Shown here in pieces: positions 10,660 through 22,693 of a stretch of 64,000 nt of DNA. Position numbers and translations under genes: made by a program. The stretch spans positions 310,001-374,000 of the forward strand of contig JALIZF010001915.1 in the NCBI GenBank assembly GCA_029948255.1. Direction: 5' to 3'. Every line of letters starts with the position of its first letter. Within the stretch, counting starts at the first letter, position 1. The stretch comes from Telmatactis stephensoni. Lineage: Eukaryota > Cnidaria > Anthozoa > Actiniaria > Isophelliidae. Below the pieces are notes generated by a model. It did no database searches and was not told the DNA's origin. It saw only the letters and a program-made list of their open reading frames with translations.

Positions 10660-12908
10660 TTACTGTGTTTCTTGTGCATCAGTTTGTTCAACATCAGGTA
10701 CTGTTGAATATTCAGGGTTTTCATTCATCTCCTTTCTTTTTCTAATTTTGGCTGCAATCAATGCTGCAAAACTCAAAAGAAATGCCATGGAGCACGTGAT
10801 CACTGCTGCTGATACTAAACTTTCTCGTGACTTCTTCATCTTCTCATCACGCAACATCTGAAAAACAATGAATGGATGAATGATCAAATGGATGGGTGAA
10901 TGAGTTGGTGAAAAAATGAATGGATGGAGTGAAGGGTAAACAAATGCATAGATGAGTGTATAGACGCGTTTGATTTCTTTCTAAAAGTGTCTAGCGGTAG
11001 ATATCGGGCCTGTTAACTTACGGCAAACGTAACGAGAACGTGCGAGCATCCATAAACATGTCTGTTTAATAGCGAAAACAAAAATATTAGCAAAGCGCTT
11101 TGAGAAGAATCCGGAAATGTCAATGGCATTGTTAGTGCTAACTAACCCTATAACCTCCCGATAAAGTTTCCAGGTGTTTCTCGAAGCGCGCGCACTTTTC
11201 AATCTCTATATGCGTGCCCCCGTAAGATTACCTGTAAATTAGAGGGCCCGATAGGTACTGCGCATGTCTAGAAACAAACCGCTGGTCACGTAGAATATTC
11301 CTTATCACTGTTAACCAGCACCTATACTACTTCTCATCATCACCATCGTCATCATCATCATCATCACCACCACTACCACCATCATCATTTCCACAAGTAT
11401 TTTACCCACCTTTCGTTTGTCAACTGTAATTGCTGGTTTTCTATCAGTTGCTTCCATTTGAATGGTTTCTACTTTACCCTTGGAGGGAATCGTTAAACCG
11501 TTCGCTACTCCTGTAACGATATTGTTTTCTGGTAAAGGTGTTTGTGGAATCGTAGCATGCTTAACATTCTCTTGGCTATCATTTTCTTTATTACTTGGCT
11601 GTATAGCCTCATTTTTAGCTCCAAAACTCAAGTTCTCGTTGGTTGCGTTACTTTTTGGTTTTTCATCGTTTTGTTGTATTATCCTCTTAACAAAAGTCAC
11701 GGAAGGATGCCATTTATTCCTATGCGCAGGGGCAGTAACGCAATGCTCTCGACTGTGACACTGCACTGCAAAGCAATTCCTGTTTGCCATAAACGCAGCC
11801 TCGCATTTCTCCATTTCACAGCATAGGAGCACGCAAACATCCATGTCAGCGACCTTCCCTAGTTTCTTAAAATCTCCAGACTCCGTTCCATGAAGGAATG
11901 TGACGTCACGCTCAATTTTACCCGGGATGCAATTCGCCTTTCGGGTCTCTGACAGAAACTCCGGCGTCCAGTCTTGTCCTGATACTAAAAGTGAGATTTT
12001 ACACGTTTCAAAAATTTGTCTATGAATTATTAGCTACAATAATAATTAGTTTCTTCCTTCTCTCCCTTCCCTCCCTCCTTATTTTACTTCTTTTTTCCTT
12101 TTTTATGTTTGTGTGAAATGAAATGAAGCAACGCAAACAAAATAGGAACAATTAGGGCCCGATCACATGAAGGCGAGTGGTCTCTGGTAGCAGGGTAAAC
12201 AAGTTAAAGGTTAATTTATTTTACTTCGAAGAGCGGGAGAATTGCTGCCCAATCCTCCCGAGCCAGGGGCTCTATAAAGCTTTCGAAGGTGCGCCCTCTA
12301 CCCCCTCTATAATTACTCTTTTGTTTTCTTTTCCCTGGGGGATCACAAAACAAAAGAGTCATCCCTGCTACCAGGGACAACTCGCCTTCATGTGCCCTTC
12401 GAATTTAAAAACACCGTTCCATGTCAGTTATTTGATATATTACATTATTTATTATTTCCCATTTTGTTGTACATCGAAAATACAGTACTGATCAGTTACT
12501 TTAGTAATTCTCTCATTTTAAACCAAGTTCAATTAATTACAATCGAATAACCACTAATCTAGCCGGGGGCTAAAAGATTAACAATTTAAAGAAAGTATTA
12601 TTTAATCCTAATTTAAAAGGGCCTTTCAAATAAAAGCCTCATTAGTTTTCAATAACAAAATCTCTTTGGGGTTGACTTTGACTTCAGTTTTTTGTCAAAC
12701 CAGCCACATTGGAAACACTTACTGAAAACATTAATAAGTTAAGATAGTTTGAATATCGATAACGACATTAGGGAGCTTATAAAGGTTTTCAATTCTATTG
12801 TTTTTTGAGGTTAATCCGTCGTTCAAAAGTGTTCACAAAGACTGCCTTACCTGTCGTCTGAGTGACTCCAACCAAACACCAGACAAAAGCCAGAAGATAT
12901 CCCCACAT
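10660..12908 (-). CDS. MANSC-domain type I membrane protein, three exons
   Basis: Exons 12851-12908, 11410-11984 and 10660-10857 join in frame to about 276 residues. Residues 1-20 (MWGYLLAFVWCLVGVTQTTG) are a signal peptide. Residues about 35-110 carry the cysteine pattern of a MANSC/MANEC domain: DFKKLGKVADMDVCVLLCC, then C-x5-F, C-x3-QC and C. A polar Lys/Asn/Thr-rich stalk follows. Exon 3 encodes a membrane span (about residues 225-248) with an IRKRK stop-transfer and a short tail containing NPEY. MANSC domains occur in MANSC1, LRP11 and HAI-1, which are cell-surface proteins. No other domain is visible, so ligand and role are unknown. A CACGTG lies 133 bp upstream of the start. The next gene on this strand, the ApeC protein, is also membrane-routed. 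Domain call likely; exact orthologue not assigned. Confidence 0.82.
11333..11392. repeat. CAT/CAC trinucleotide repeat in MANSC intron 2
   Basis: Imperfect (CAT)n and (CAC)n run just after the exon 2 donor of the minus-strand MANSC gene. Reading through the donor gives a Met/Val-rich run, which marks intron rather than protein. Confidence 0.8.
12154..12400. mobile_element. MITE in MANSC intron 1
   Basis: Inverted ends of about 35 bp: CACATGAAGGCGAG near 12164 and CTCGCCTTCATGTG near 12381, followed inward by CTGGTAGCAGGG and its complement. An inner pair (CTCTTTTGTTTTC / CAAAACAAAAGAG) extends the fold. No coding sequence. Confidence 0.75.
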
Positions 12909-15380
12909 TTCTTGTACTTTAAAACCACTTTATTCAGTCACATCTTCTCTGATCAGACATAAAAAATAACGTGCTGTTTTTGAGATATGTTTTGGGTTAT
13001 CCCACAAGCTCATTTGTCGGTTCACTAAGTACTGACCCACCACGTGGGACACCGGTTTGTTTTTACTTTACTGGTGCAAATAAAGTTTTTGCTTGTATGG
13101 GTGAACACTCGTTTAGACGGACGGTCTAGGAATCCGCCTCTCTGTCTTATAAAGGTACTGATTGTTTACAAAGAGTTTATTTACTGTAAAATTATTAGAG
13201 TTCTGCAAATAGGATTTGCCAACGGAAAATCTTTCAATTTGTGAAAACTGGTGTGCCCCCAGGATCATCATAATCATTCGCTGTCCGTTTTAGAGAGGTG
13301 TCCGACTTAGCTGAAGTGTCTATCTTAGAGGGATATCCGTCTTAGAGGGATGTCCGTTACATAGGTGTTCGACTTAGTGAGGTGTTCGACTTAGTGAGGT
13401 GTTCGGCTTAGAGAGTTTTCTTTTTTAGAGAAGTATTTATCTTTCAAATTTGTCAGTTTATAGAAAAATTGACTTTGAAACATGTTCGAAAAAAATTCAT
13501 ATCTGAAAAACGTGTGACCTGATGAGTCCTCAGCTTTGTTGACAACATCGTGAAATGCACCGAAACTGGACGCAGAGAAAAGATGAAAAATTGGATAACG
13601 TGGTATATGTTATGTCTTGGGGATACTTAGAAGGTTCAAGCTATCATCTAACGCATACATTCTAACTGGAGGTACCTATAGTGGTGCTTTCACTCAGCGG
13701 TTCATCACGGTACTCAAGGAATTCTAACGAACACTAGGAAATTGTCAGCCATGGAATGGTAGTTCATAACAGGGCTTCATTAAGCTACTGTAGACTTCGC
13801 AGGTATCTTCAATTTTGGTAACATTATTTATGTTTTATTAGAGAATTCTAACTCATTCGTATGTTGGTCTTAGTTTCCGCGATAAAATATAATGTAAAAC
13901 AAAACCTTTTATTCGTCTTACCTTAGGTCGTTTGCATTGAAAATCCTCGTCATTTTCTTCGAGTTTCTTGCATTTTCGTAAGTATTATTTACGTTAGGGC
14001 GTTGTACGCCGATGTATGTATGTACTTTCAAAAATAAACTCGACATGTACCTCCCCAACCACAAGTAGCTAATTTTGGCACCTCTCAAAAGAAGTCCTAC
14101 GATTGGTTAGAAGTGTAACCAGAGATTACGTCATATTATGTTGAGTCAGATGATCCCCTGTTTCCATAGGCAACTTGTTTGTGATTACTATGACAACTGC
14201 TGCTGTCATGTATGTCGGTGATCGTTAAAGAGAGACAAATGGTTTTATTGGTATACATGAAACTCTGTCACGGGTACCTGTTTACGGGTCACTGAAAGAA
14301 TCGCTCCACCCTCAAGAAAAACAGTTTATATGGCGACCATTTAAAAACTTAAATCATTATTTTATCATTTTATCATTTTCAATCCTACACAAGTTACTAT
14401 ATTCATTTAAATCATTATACGCGCTATACTACTGAGGTGCGCGTATAAACAGAACTCCATCTAAGGGCGATGCAAGTATGGATCAAGTACTTCCTATCAT
14501 CCTTAGAGGGGATCTGTCTTTGTCTGTTTGTCAACGAAGAGAATCTGGAGTCGTTCTCAGCGCACGCGATACCTATCGGAAGGGACCGGTTACAGGATTA
14601 ATCACGACTTTATATCATATGTTGTTAAGACCATTTATTACGACTTGAAAATAAGACGCGTCGTATTTTAGGCACGAAGTGAATGAGACTGTGAACGTTC
14701 CGTATAAACTGACACTTCTAGTATAAGAACAGCTGAGATTGTTGTCCCTTTTAGTCGCGTCTAGACGAAAAGTGTCGTTTATACAGAGAGGTTTGCATCT
14801 AAGTCGCGTCTAAGATAAAACACCTCGTATTTTCGCTAGTGTAAGTGTATGCAGCTCTACTGTGAAAGCGTGAACTGAAAAGAAGAATTTCGTGATTTAT
14901 TTGTTTCTCAAATTACATTGTTATTGATATCTGTACAAGTAAATATGTTCAATTACTAAGCTAAAATCTTATCAAATCCTCTCAATTAAAAAGCTATACT
15001 AACACAAAGTAACCTCATCCTTTAAACTACTCAAGGCAAGTATGGTTATGACTAGCGAAATGAATGCCGAAAGTTCTCGTCACAAAGCATCGCCAGTCTT
15101 GCATCAAGAATGAAATAGCACTTTGATAAAAGTCGTCAAAGGGATATGTTTCGTCGTATTTTATCTATATATTCTTCTCGACCTGGTTCCTATAGAAACC
15201 ACTTGTCATTGCCTAGTTTAAAAGTTCTGTCTTTGAAAGTTTCTTCAATGAAGTATCGAAACGTTAAACGTCCCTCAAAGTCCCATAGGACCATCATCAG
15301 GTTTTTCTCCATAGAAAAGATCACTCAATGTGATGTCCCTTAATGTTCCTTTATGTCCCTAAATGTTCCCCAGAGGTCCT
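12909..15380. other. Intergenic region between MANSC and ApeC genes
   Basis: Contains a CACGTG at 13041-13046, 133 bp upstream of the MANSC start and a candidate promoter element, and a stepped short repeat at 13268-13432. The rest shows no open frame, RNA gene or element that I can support. Confidence 0.5.
13268..13432. repeat. Degenerate 18-20-bp stepped repeat (TTAGAGAGGTGTCCG type)
   Basis: About eight successive variants of a unit like GACTTAGTGAGGTGTTC / CTTAGAGGGATGTCCG. Similar units recur at about 49965-50110 (AGAGAGATGTCCACCTT), near 58600-58740 and near 62725-62790, so it is a dispersed repeat type in this genome. No coding sense. Confidence 0.7.
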
Positions 15381-18300
15381 TCATGGTCCATCTGGTTGAG
15401 GATCCACAGCGTCGTAGACAGCTCGTGCTTTGTGAGCTAAGATTCGTTTGGTTGCAAAGGCGATGGATGCAGTGCCAACTATTGCACCAGCAACACCACA
15501 ACCAATGGCTACAGCTAGACCTGATGAGGATTTGCCTGTTGGATTCTATGGTCAGGAACAAACACGGAAAATGAGTGCATTAGAATTGAATAGATAATTC
15601 ATGAAGATAAATTAATGTACATACCTTGCTCTTGACATCTTTGCCTGTGCCAAGGTCATCTTCACTCTCTTGACCTGTGGAATGAACGGAGACCAAATTA
15701 GAAATTGCATCTATTTTGGCCCTTCGCCAACCGCCAACAACGCATTGTCTGCACCACCATGGTACCATTACGACCACCCATCATTGTCGTGGTCGTCGTC
15801 ATCATAGTCATCATCATCATCATCATCATCATCATTGGTACATCATCGTAGCAATTCTATCCTTATAACTGCAGCTTATCACGTAAACGAATTGCCTGTA
15901 GAATCTTGTCAGTCTTTCCATCGTCTTTATTTTGGTCCAGCTACCATATTTGTTAGCAGAGGACGGCGGGTAAGGTTGGCTGACGCTACTTCTGACTTGT
16001 CGCTGCTAATTTTCTGAATTATATCTTGGTCCTCGAGAAGTTATTGCCCTTAAGAAGTGGTCTACTCATGGACTGTTAGACAAGTAGACAATCAGTTGAA
16101 GTTTCTTCATATCGCATCAATTCGTGTGCGCAAAAAAATATCTAAATCCCAAAGTTTGTAAAAAATCTTACATAGGCGAGCTTTATATCCACGAGTAGTG
16201 TTAACTGTACCCTACCTGGTTCATAATAACAGTAATAGATCTTTAAGTTAAATGGATCTTCACTTGGTCCGTATGGATGCGCACCATAAGCTGCGTCAGT
16301 GTTCGCCTGATCATCGTCGTCAAACTTGATAAACTCACTTGTTACTTTCGTACCTGCAACCTTGTTCACACAAACATAAAATCTCAGGGATTTTAGGATT
16401 TTAGGGGAAGCAAGGGTGGCCGAGCGGTGAGAGCGCTGGTCTGTCACCGCTGTGGTCCCTCGTTCGATCCCCGGACGGGGCATCACATGTGGCTTGAGTT
16501 TCTTGTTCGTTCTCTCCCTTGCTTCGAGGGTTTTTCTCCGGGTTCTCCGGTTTTTCCTCCCTCAGTAAAAACGAACTAGTTTCGATCAAAGCAGTGCTCC
16601 GTGATCAGACATGGGTCGTATGGTGGCTGCTACGTGTATGTGTATGTAAATTTGTATGTAAATGTCTGATTGTTCAATTGTCTCGTAATGAAAGCGCCCT
16701 TGTAAACCTTTGACTCGATCACGTTGAGCTGCGCCCTACGTAATTCCGCACTTAGCTGCAAGCAAGGGTGATGAGCTACTCCTAATTTATGTGGTAGTTA
16801 TCTTACTTGCATGAAGTGAATCTTTGTTGGTTAAAAAAAGTAAAAATGCGCATATCCCAATATATACGTATATACGAATTCATATGAAGGTCATATGGAT
16901 ATTGACAATGGCAAGCCTATTGAATGTAGCGAGAGTGTATAATTTCCCTGGTGTGTGGGCGTGTTGGATCCCTACGTAAATTCATTGTAAAAACGCGCGA
17001 GTAAATTTACTCGAAAACTAACTTAATCGGTGCATCCACAGTAACTCACTTATTCGAGTAAATTTACTTAGTTATTTGAGTAACTGAGTACCCTTTACTT
17101 GTTTACTCAAGTAACTGAGTAAATTTACTCGGATAAGTGAGTTACTGTAGACGCATCGATTTACTCAAGTTTTTGAGCAAATTTACTTGCGCGTTTTTGC
17201 AGTGTTTGAGTGAACAAATTCCATGGACCGTTAACTTTCATTGATGACATGACATCGTCGAAACGTCCAGTCCTGTTGTCACATTTTTCTTAAAACGTTA
17301 ACTTTCATGTCAGTTAACTACTCATTTAAGGCGCTGTTACACTGTGCAATTTTCCCAGCAACTTGTCTCGCAACGGCGTTGCAAAACAAGTTGCAGAGAA
17401 AATTATGGCGCTGTTACACTGTGCAATTTTCCCCAGCAACTGGCCAAAAATATTGCAAGTTGCTAGGGAAAATTGCACAGTGTAACAGCGCCTTAATTTT
17501 CTCTGCAACTTGTTTTGAAACGCCGTTGCGAGACAAGTTGCTGGGAAAATTACACAGTGTAACAGCGCCTTTAGGCAAAATGTCAGTTAACTTTTCAATC
17601 CCATTGACACCAGCCGTACTCACCTTTTGACACTGTGCCGAACCATAAGACAGTAGGTAAAAAGGCTTTAGTGCTGGTAGTTGTATAGGGTTATTGACAT
17701 TGCCTTTAGTCATACAGCAATAGTTGATTTTAGTATGTGATTCTCCATAGTCTCCGTCTGGCAAGTCGCCATGATGTTTGTTGTTCTTGTCGATTTCTGA
17801 CTGTTCGTCGTCCCATCGAATAAACCCAGCCTTGAACTTACTGGGGCATACACCTTGGTGAACAAACACAAAACAAGAAAATATACAATCAAACTGTTTC
17901 TTATAGGTTTTAAAATCATTGTGAAGTCTTTGTATTAACCATTAGAAAATATTTTCGATGTGGCGCTTGAGCTGACTGGGTCATTACTGGGCTATTCTGA
18001 CTATTCTTCTGGTTGATTGGAAGACTACTATTGTGTTTAATCATATCAGAGAACAGACGCGCTTGGGCAAAATCGTCTTAAAGCGTAAGCAATATAAAAC
18101 AGTGGTTTGTGTTTTTGCGCTGCGATATAAACACTCATGGAGTTGTTAACCATCGAGTTAATATCCCAGTTAAAGTCATCGCGCACGCGCGCCGAAATCT
18201 GATTTCATCGTTTCCAAGGCCATCACCATCCTCTGAAGGGCCTTGCGCATGCGCGTGCTATCGTGGAACATAATTCCCATCCATTCAATAACTTGAGTTT

Positions 18301-19500
18301 ATCTGTTACGAATTTAATTGCCTAGTTTCAAACTTTCTCCCTCGCTGCCACAAAGCGCTAATTAAACAAAGTACTTCATCTGTGATTAAAGCTCACATCT
18401 CATACAACCTCAGTGGTAGCCCACATTTCCTCCCCTCCCCTCCCCCTGGAGTGCATGTTCTACATACCTTTCTTGTACAGACAATATTTCCCTTCGGGCC
18501 AAAACTCACTTTCCCCCTGGGGTGTGTCCTTGATGCAAAACTTTTGCTGTATTCCATGCCTGGAGAAGTTTCCAGGCATGTGAAAAACTCTAGAGCGCTG
18601 GTTTTGATTATTGTCGTCCTCAGTGTCGTGGTAGGTCCACCCATTTTTCCACCTAAGGTCGTCGTCGTCAGGACAACCAGAGCTAGGCATAGGTATCCCG
18701 TATGTACCAGCAGGCCATCGAACTAGAGAAACAAAAATGGTCCATGACCAAGTTATCTTAATTAAGGTACGGACACACGGAACTTTTTCGTGCACAACAC
18801 AGAGTTGCACGTGTGTCTACTACTGGAAACGTTGCGCGCAACAGTTGCATGTTTAGGATCGAGTTCTACTTCTGTAACTATTTCCGCAAGGTTGCGCGCA
18901 ACATTGAAGAGTAGATATACACGGTGCAACCGTGTTGCTCACAACATTTGCAGATTTAGGATCGAGTTCTACTTCTGCACCTTCTGCAAGGTTGCGCGCA
19001 ACATTGAAAGGGTAGAATCACGTTGCAACTGTGTTGCACGCAACACTGAAAGGGTAGGCACCGTTGCAACTGTGTTGCGCGCAATGTTGCAGAAAAAAGT
19101 TAGCATCATTTAGAGAAATCAGAATAGAAAAATAAATCTAGAAAAACGGTGACAAATAACTATTATCGACGGTGACCAATGAATGTTATTAGCTTCTCTG
19201 AGGTTTGGTATATGCCAAAAATTCGTGTCACCGCAAATAGAACAGATGTCAAGCAAGAACGCAAAACAGTAAAGTTAATTATATTAGTTCAGTGCACTTC
19301 CAGTGAGCGTAAAAGGGATAGCTTTTTCTTGGTGTAAAGCTGATCACACGTGCATCGGTCGCCCAAAGATTCAATCACCATTAGTAAGCACGTTTCTAGA
19401 AACTAAGGTAAAGTTATTTTATTTACTATCTGTATTTACCAGCTGCGGCTGTCAGTCCAATGACTGATAGGAGTACGACAAGAAGAATTTTGAGTTCCAT
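15381..19500 (-). CDS. Membrane-anchored apextrin C-terminal (ApeC) domain protein, six exons
   Basis: Exons 19440-19500, 18468-18722, 17624-17853, 16216-16360, 15625-15674 and 15381-15545 join in frame to 301 residues with GT-AG borders. Residues 1-20 (MELKILLVVLLSVIGLTAAA) are a signal peptide. Residues about 22-230 are one ApeC domain: WPAGTYGIPMPSSGCP, GWTYHDTEDDNNQNQ, GFIRWDDE, INYCC, PFYLLSYG and FIKFDDDDQANTDA, with eight cysteines. An acidic linker (ESEDDLGTGKD) follows, then a Gly/Ala-rich membrane span (about 257-277) and a short basic tail. ApeC proteins occur in cnidarians, echinoderms, molluscs and amphioxus; amphioxus members bind bacterial peptidoglycan. A surface-tethered form with its own span suggests a receptor or adhesion role, which is inference. 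Introns 1 and 3 hold repeats. Family call strong. Confidence 0.9.
15797..15837. repeat. (ATC)n microsatellite in ApeC intron 4
   Basis: Short run of ATC/CAT units between the exons at 15674 and 16216 of the minus-strand ApeC gene. Simple repeat. Confidence 0.8.
16404..16745 (+). mobile_element. tRNA-derived SINE in ApeC intron 3
   Basis: The head is a clear tRNA-like block with A box (GGTGGCCGAGCGGTGAGAGC) and B box (CGTTCGATCCCCGG). A fixed body follows (GGCTTGAGTTTCTTGTTCGT, then CCCTCAGTAAAAACGAACTA). A degraded relative lies at 52329-52495 in a catalase intron, confirming a dispersed SINE family. It starts about 45 bp from the acceptor of exon 16216-16360 and is antisense to the gene. 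Confidence 0.8.
16983..17204. mobile_element. Foldback MITE rich in GAGTAAATTTACTC
   Basis: The 222-bp element has ends of about 36 bp in inverted orientation (CATTGTAAAAACGCGCGAG and its near-complement) and repeated internal AGTAAATTTACT palindromes, so nearly its whole length can fold. It lies in ApeC intron 3. Non-coding. Confidence 0.75.
17328..17572. mobile_element. MITE with AAGGCGCTGTTACACTG ends
   Basis: Long inverted ends (AGGCGCTGTTACACTGTGCA and GTAACAGCGCCTT) enclose two more internal copies of the same motif, giving a nested palindrome of 245 bp. TTTA borders both sides. It ends 52 bp from the donor of exon 17624-17853 in ApeC intron 3. Confidence 0.8.
18765..19100. repeat. GTTGCGCGCAAC-type internal repeats in ApeC intron 1
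   Basis: Five or six copies of a GTTGCGCGCAACATTG-like motif alternate with TAGGATCGAGTTCTACTTCT, giving overlapping subrepeats. A related, more decayed stretch (TTGTGTGCAACAGTTCAGTA) is at about 56115-56310 in a catalase intron. Probably a non-autonomous element family; clean ends were not found. Confidence 0.55.
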
Positions 19501-21555
19501 TTTACTGCCTACTTCAAACCCGTCAATCAACCTGAAACAAAAAGTGTGGGTTTTTTTTAAATGATGAGGTATGAAGACATGCTTGCAATGATATTATACT
19601 GTAGCTAGAGAGAGTATTCTAGAGAAGATATCAAGCATGCACTGTTAGAAATTATTCCGCCTTTAGTTAATTTAATTGTCACAGAAAGGCACAAAAATTA
19701 CAACCACAAATCAATTTTGCATTAACCTCAGCACGAGTATTGCTACAATGGTACAAAAAGATAATCAAAATGAACTCAGCAAGGTTTTGCAGATATAGTA
19801 ATCGAAAAAGATTGAATGGGAGAATCTTCCACTTCTCTAGCTGGATTTTTCATGAGTGCCCCATTATATTACAAGTCAGTGAATTGTTTTCAAAATCCTG
19901 GATGTTGATTATTGCACAATTTTTGAAGTAGCAACGCGTAGTTAACCATTCTTGGTGTTGCCTTTATTTTGATGAATGCGCGGAGAAACGCTTTGCGAAA
20001 ATTAAATCAATGTTTTGTGGCCTTGAATGACCAGGTAATTATGATTTCTAAGTACTCCATATTGCTGTTGGAAAACATATTGGCGCCAAATGTGACTTGA
20101 GGCATATTCCATCAAGACATCAACATCTGTGTTTATTGTGAAGCTATAACGGTTCAACAAGCCGACCACACCGTGTAAACTGTCAAAACCACCATTTCCA
20201 ACCAAAATAACATGGTTGACTGATTTACAAAAATATCTCCAAATTTCACTTCTTTTTACAATAGAACAATACCTACACAATTTATTAACCAAAATAAAGT
20301 ATCTTAAACAGTTTTTTAAATATTACTATTGAATTCTGATGTTATTTTGGAAGGAATTTCTTCACAGAAAAAAAATTAAGTTTGTGGAATAGAATCGTTT
20401 GACCAACGAACCGAGATACCAGTGGCCACAATACTAACTATCTTAACATGGCCTAAAACCATAGATATACATACTATTTTACTCTAATATCATAAAGGAA
20501 TAATTAAGAATATAAAATTAAGTCTAAAATATCCGTAAGCTTACCGGGTATTGGAAATCCTCCATTACGGTTTTACTCAGAAAATATGACGTCATGAAGA
20601 AGCGGTGATCTTCTGGCTTCTTCAGCGGTCTTTGCAGGTAGTTATTTATGTTAGCCAATCAGAATTCAACTGTATGGTCGATATAGATGCCAGAGGAGTT
20701 GAATCATCGGGCATTGACTGACATAATAGTACAAAGACGGCCGAGCAAAATAGATGGACTAGTGAGCGATGTGATTTAGAAATGAAATTGCCGTTTTCTC
20801 ATGAGGTTTGAACCAAGTTTTCTTTACCACATGCCTTTATTTTGATAATGGTATTTTTCACATTGCTTGAGCGTAAAGATTTCTGGAACCTCTGGCCTCT
20901 GTGTGTTAATTGTTTTGTAGAGCTGTTTTGATGGCCAAAGTCAAACGGATTACCAAACAATTTAGGACTAGATTAAGATAGTTTATTCTTAAATTGAAAG
21001 GTTTTGAGCAAAACCACAAGCGTAAAATAACATTTGGCGAAAAAAATTAAACTTTGACCAAGAACAAATGAGTACCTGTCTGTTTATATGGACATAGGTA
21101 CCGGCTACACAGGAACCCCACAACAGAGTAGCCGTGTACCGGCAATACACAGGAACCCCGTAGCCAGGCAAACCACCACTACTGATCTCTTGTGTTCAGG
21201 AGGCTCTAGTCCTATCTGAGATAACCTTCTCGAACTATGACACGTGTACCAGTGACATTGTTTCGTAGTTTGGGATGGTAACCAAGCAAAAGGCCTTTGC
21301 TAAATCGATCAATCATCAGTGAATCACTTTGAATAATTTAACTCCAGATTATCTTTCATCAAAATTTATCGATCGTAGTGATGTAACAATCTATAATTTG
21401 AGAAATACTGAACGTAAGTTAGCTCTTTCTTTGCCACATACGAATTACTACAAGAACATAAAGCTCTAGTTATAGTGGTGACTCTTCTATGGAATAGTTG
21501 CCATATATGGGGGTCATATATTATAGTCAGTATTTATACTATCTATATTAATAAG
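19501..21555. other. Upstream region of the ApeC gene, no further gene seen
   Basis: About 2 kb upstream of the ApeC start. A CRE-like TGACGTCA is at about 20587. The block ACACAGGAACCCC occurs twice (about 21108 and 21150). No supported gene, RNA or complete element. Confidence 0.45.
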
Positions 21556-21562
21556 TACTATT

Positions 21563-21849
21563 AAGGCCGGTACACACGAGGGAGCTTGCATCCTCCAGTA
21601 GTGCATGGCTTCCGGGGATCATTTTGCACAACTAGTACACACGAGAGAGCATGCTGCAGGAGCTTGCTGCATGGTGTGGTCATGCTCGCTGATATTTAAC
21701 CAGTTTAATATCAGGGAGCGTGAGCCGGGGGCAAAATTCTGCTCCCGCCACAACCTTTTTTACATGAAATCGTTGGTACACACGAGGGAGCGTGTAACGG
21801 GACGGCATGTTGCGGGAATCGAACATGTTCCCTCGTGTGTACTGGACTG
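21563..21849. mobile_element. MITE with GGTACACACGAGGGAGC ends
   Basis: A 287-bp element has inverted ends (CCGGTACACACGAGGGAGC and TTCCCTCGTGTGTACTGG) and two internal copies of the same motif. The 7-bp sequence TACTATT flanks both sides (21556-21562 and 21850-21856) and fits a target duplication. The open frames across it are by-products of the repeat. Confidence 0.8.
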
Positions 21850-22559
21850 TACTATTGCTATTAAAAAAAGAGAGAAACAAGATATGAGCAAGTACAGGCG
21901 AGGTAGTATTGGGCGAGTATTTAATAAAAAATATAGAAAACGTACAAACAATTAAATTTTGCTGTTTCCCCAGCAAACAAAACCGGAAGTTGAAGAGCAC
22001 TCGAAAAGCAAGAGAAACACTCGGCTACGCCTCGTGTTCCTAAGCTTGCTTTTCTCTTGCTCTACATCTTCCATCGTGTTTTATATCACAGAAAAAATCG
22101 AACAGAGACATGCGCGCGCGTTTTATATTCTTTAAATAGGTTATTGGTCGACTAACCAGCCAATACGAGTATTTTTACGATTCACGCTGTATTTAAAGGC
22201 GAGCCAAAATGCAAGCGACAAGTAAAAATTCACAGTTAGTGGCGGATTTCCGTAATTCTAATAAAATATCGAATTATTAGCATTATGAAAATTTGTAAAT
22301 TATTTATAATTCCATATTTTATTTCTACAGACTTATTTTTTCGCTTAAATTTTTTCTAATACAGAAATATATAATTGCATAATATGCCATTGTATATATT
22401 CCCATTGAGACTCCCTCAACAGGGCTTTTCAGCTCAATTTACAAATCCTAACTAAATCATATAAATCAAACATAAATGGATTAAGAATCCCAACTGGCAA
22501 GGAGGCAAACCAGTTGGCTATATTACAAGCATGGCCGAAAAACTGAATTTGAACTATAA

Positions 22560-22693
22560 TCGAAATCGGAACAAATTCAGTCTCAGCTAGTGGCCAGAGC
22601 GGGAATCGAACCTTGGACCGCCAGATTGCGAGACCAACGCTCTGACCACTCGGCCATGCTGCCTCCTGAAAGGCCATGCTGCCTCCTGAAAGG
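22560..22693 (-). mobile_element. tRNA-derived SINE head
   Basis: Read on the minus strand, an A box (GCATGGCCGAGTGGTCAGAG) and B box (GGTTCGATTCCCGC) are in tRNA spacing. The 5' leader GGCAGCATGGCC carries a 20-bp direct duplication (at about 22658 and 22672). The 3' part leaves the tRNA fold, so this is a SINE head rather than a tRNA gene. Confidence 0.65.

Noticed and set aside
11311..11410. Met/Val-rich extension of the MANSC frame
   Set aside because: It lies after a good GT donor at 11409 and reads a CAT/CAC repeat; the in-frame spliced exon 3 explains the real C-terminus.
21605..22000. Overlapping frames of more than 100 codons on both strands
   Set aside because: They lie on a MITE with clear inverted ends and a 7-bp target duplication.
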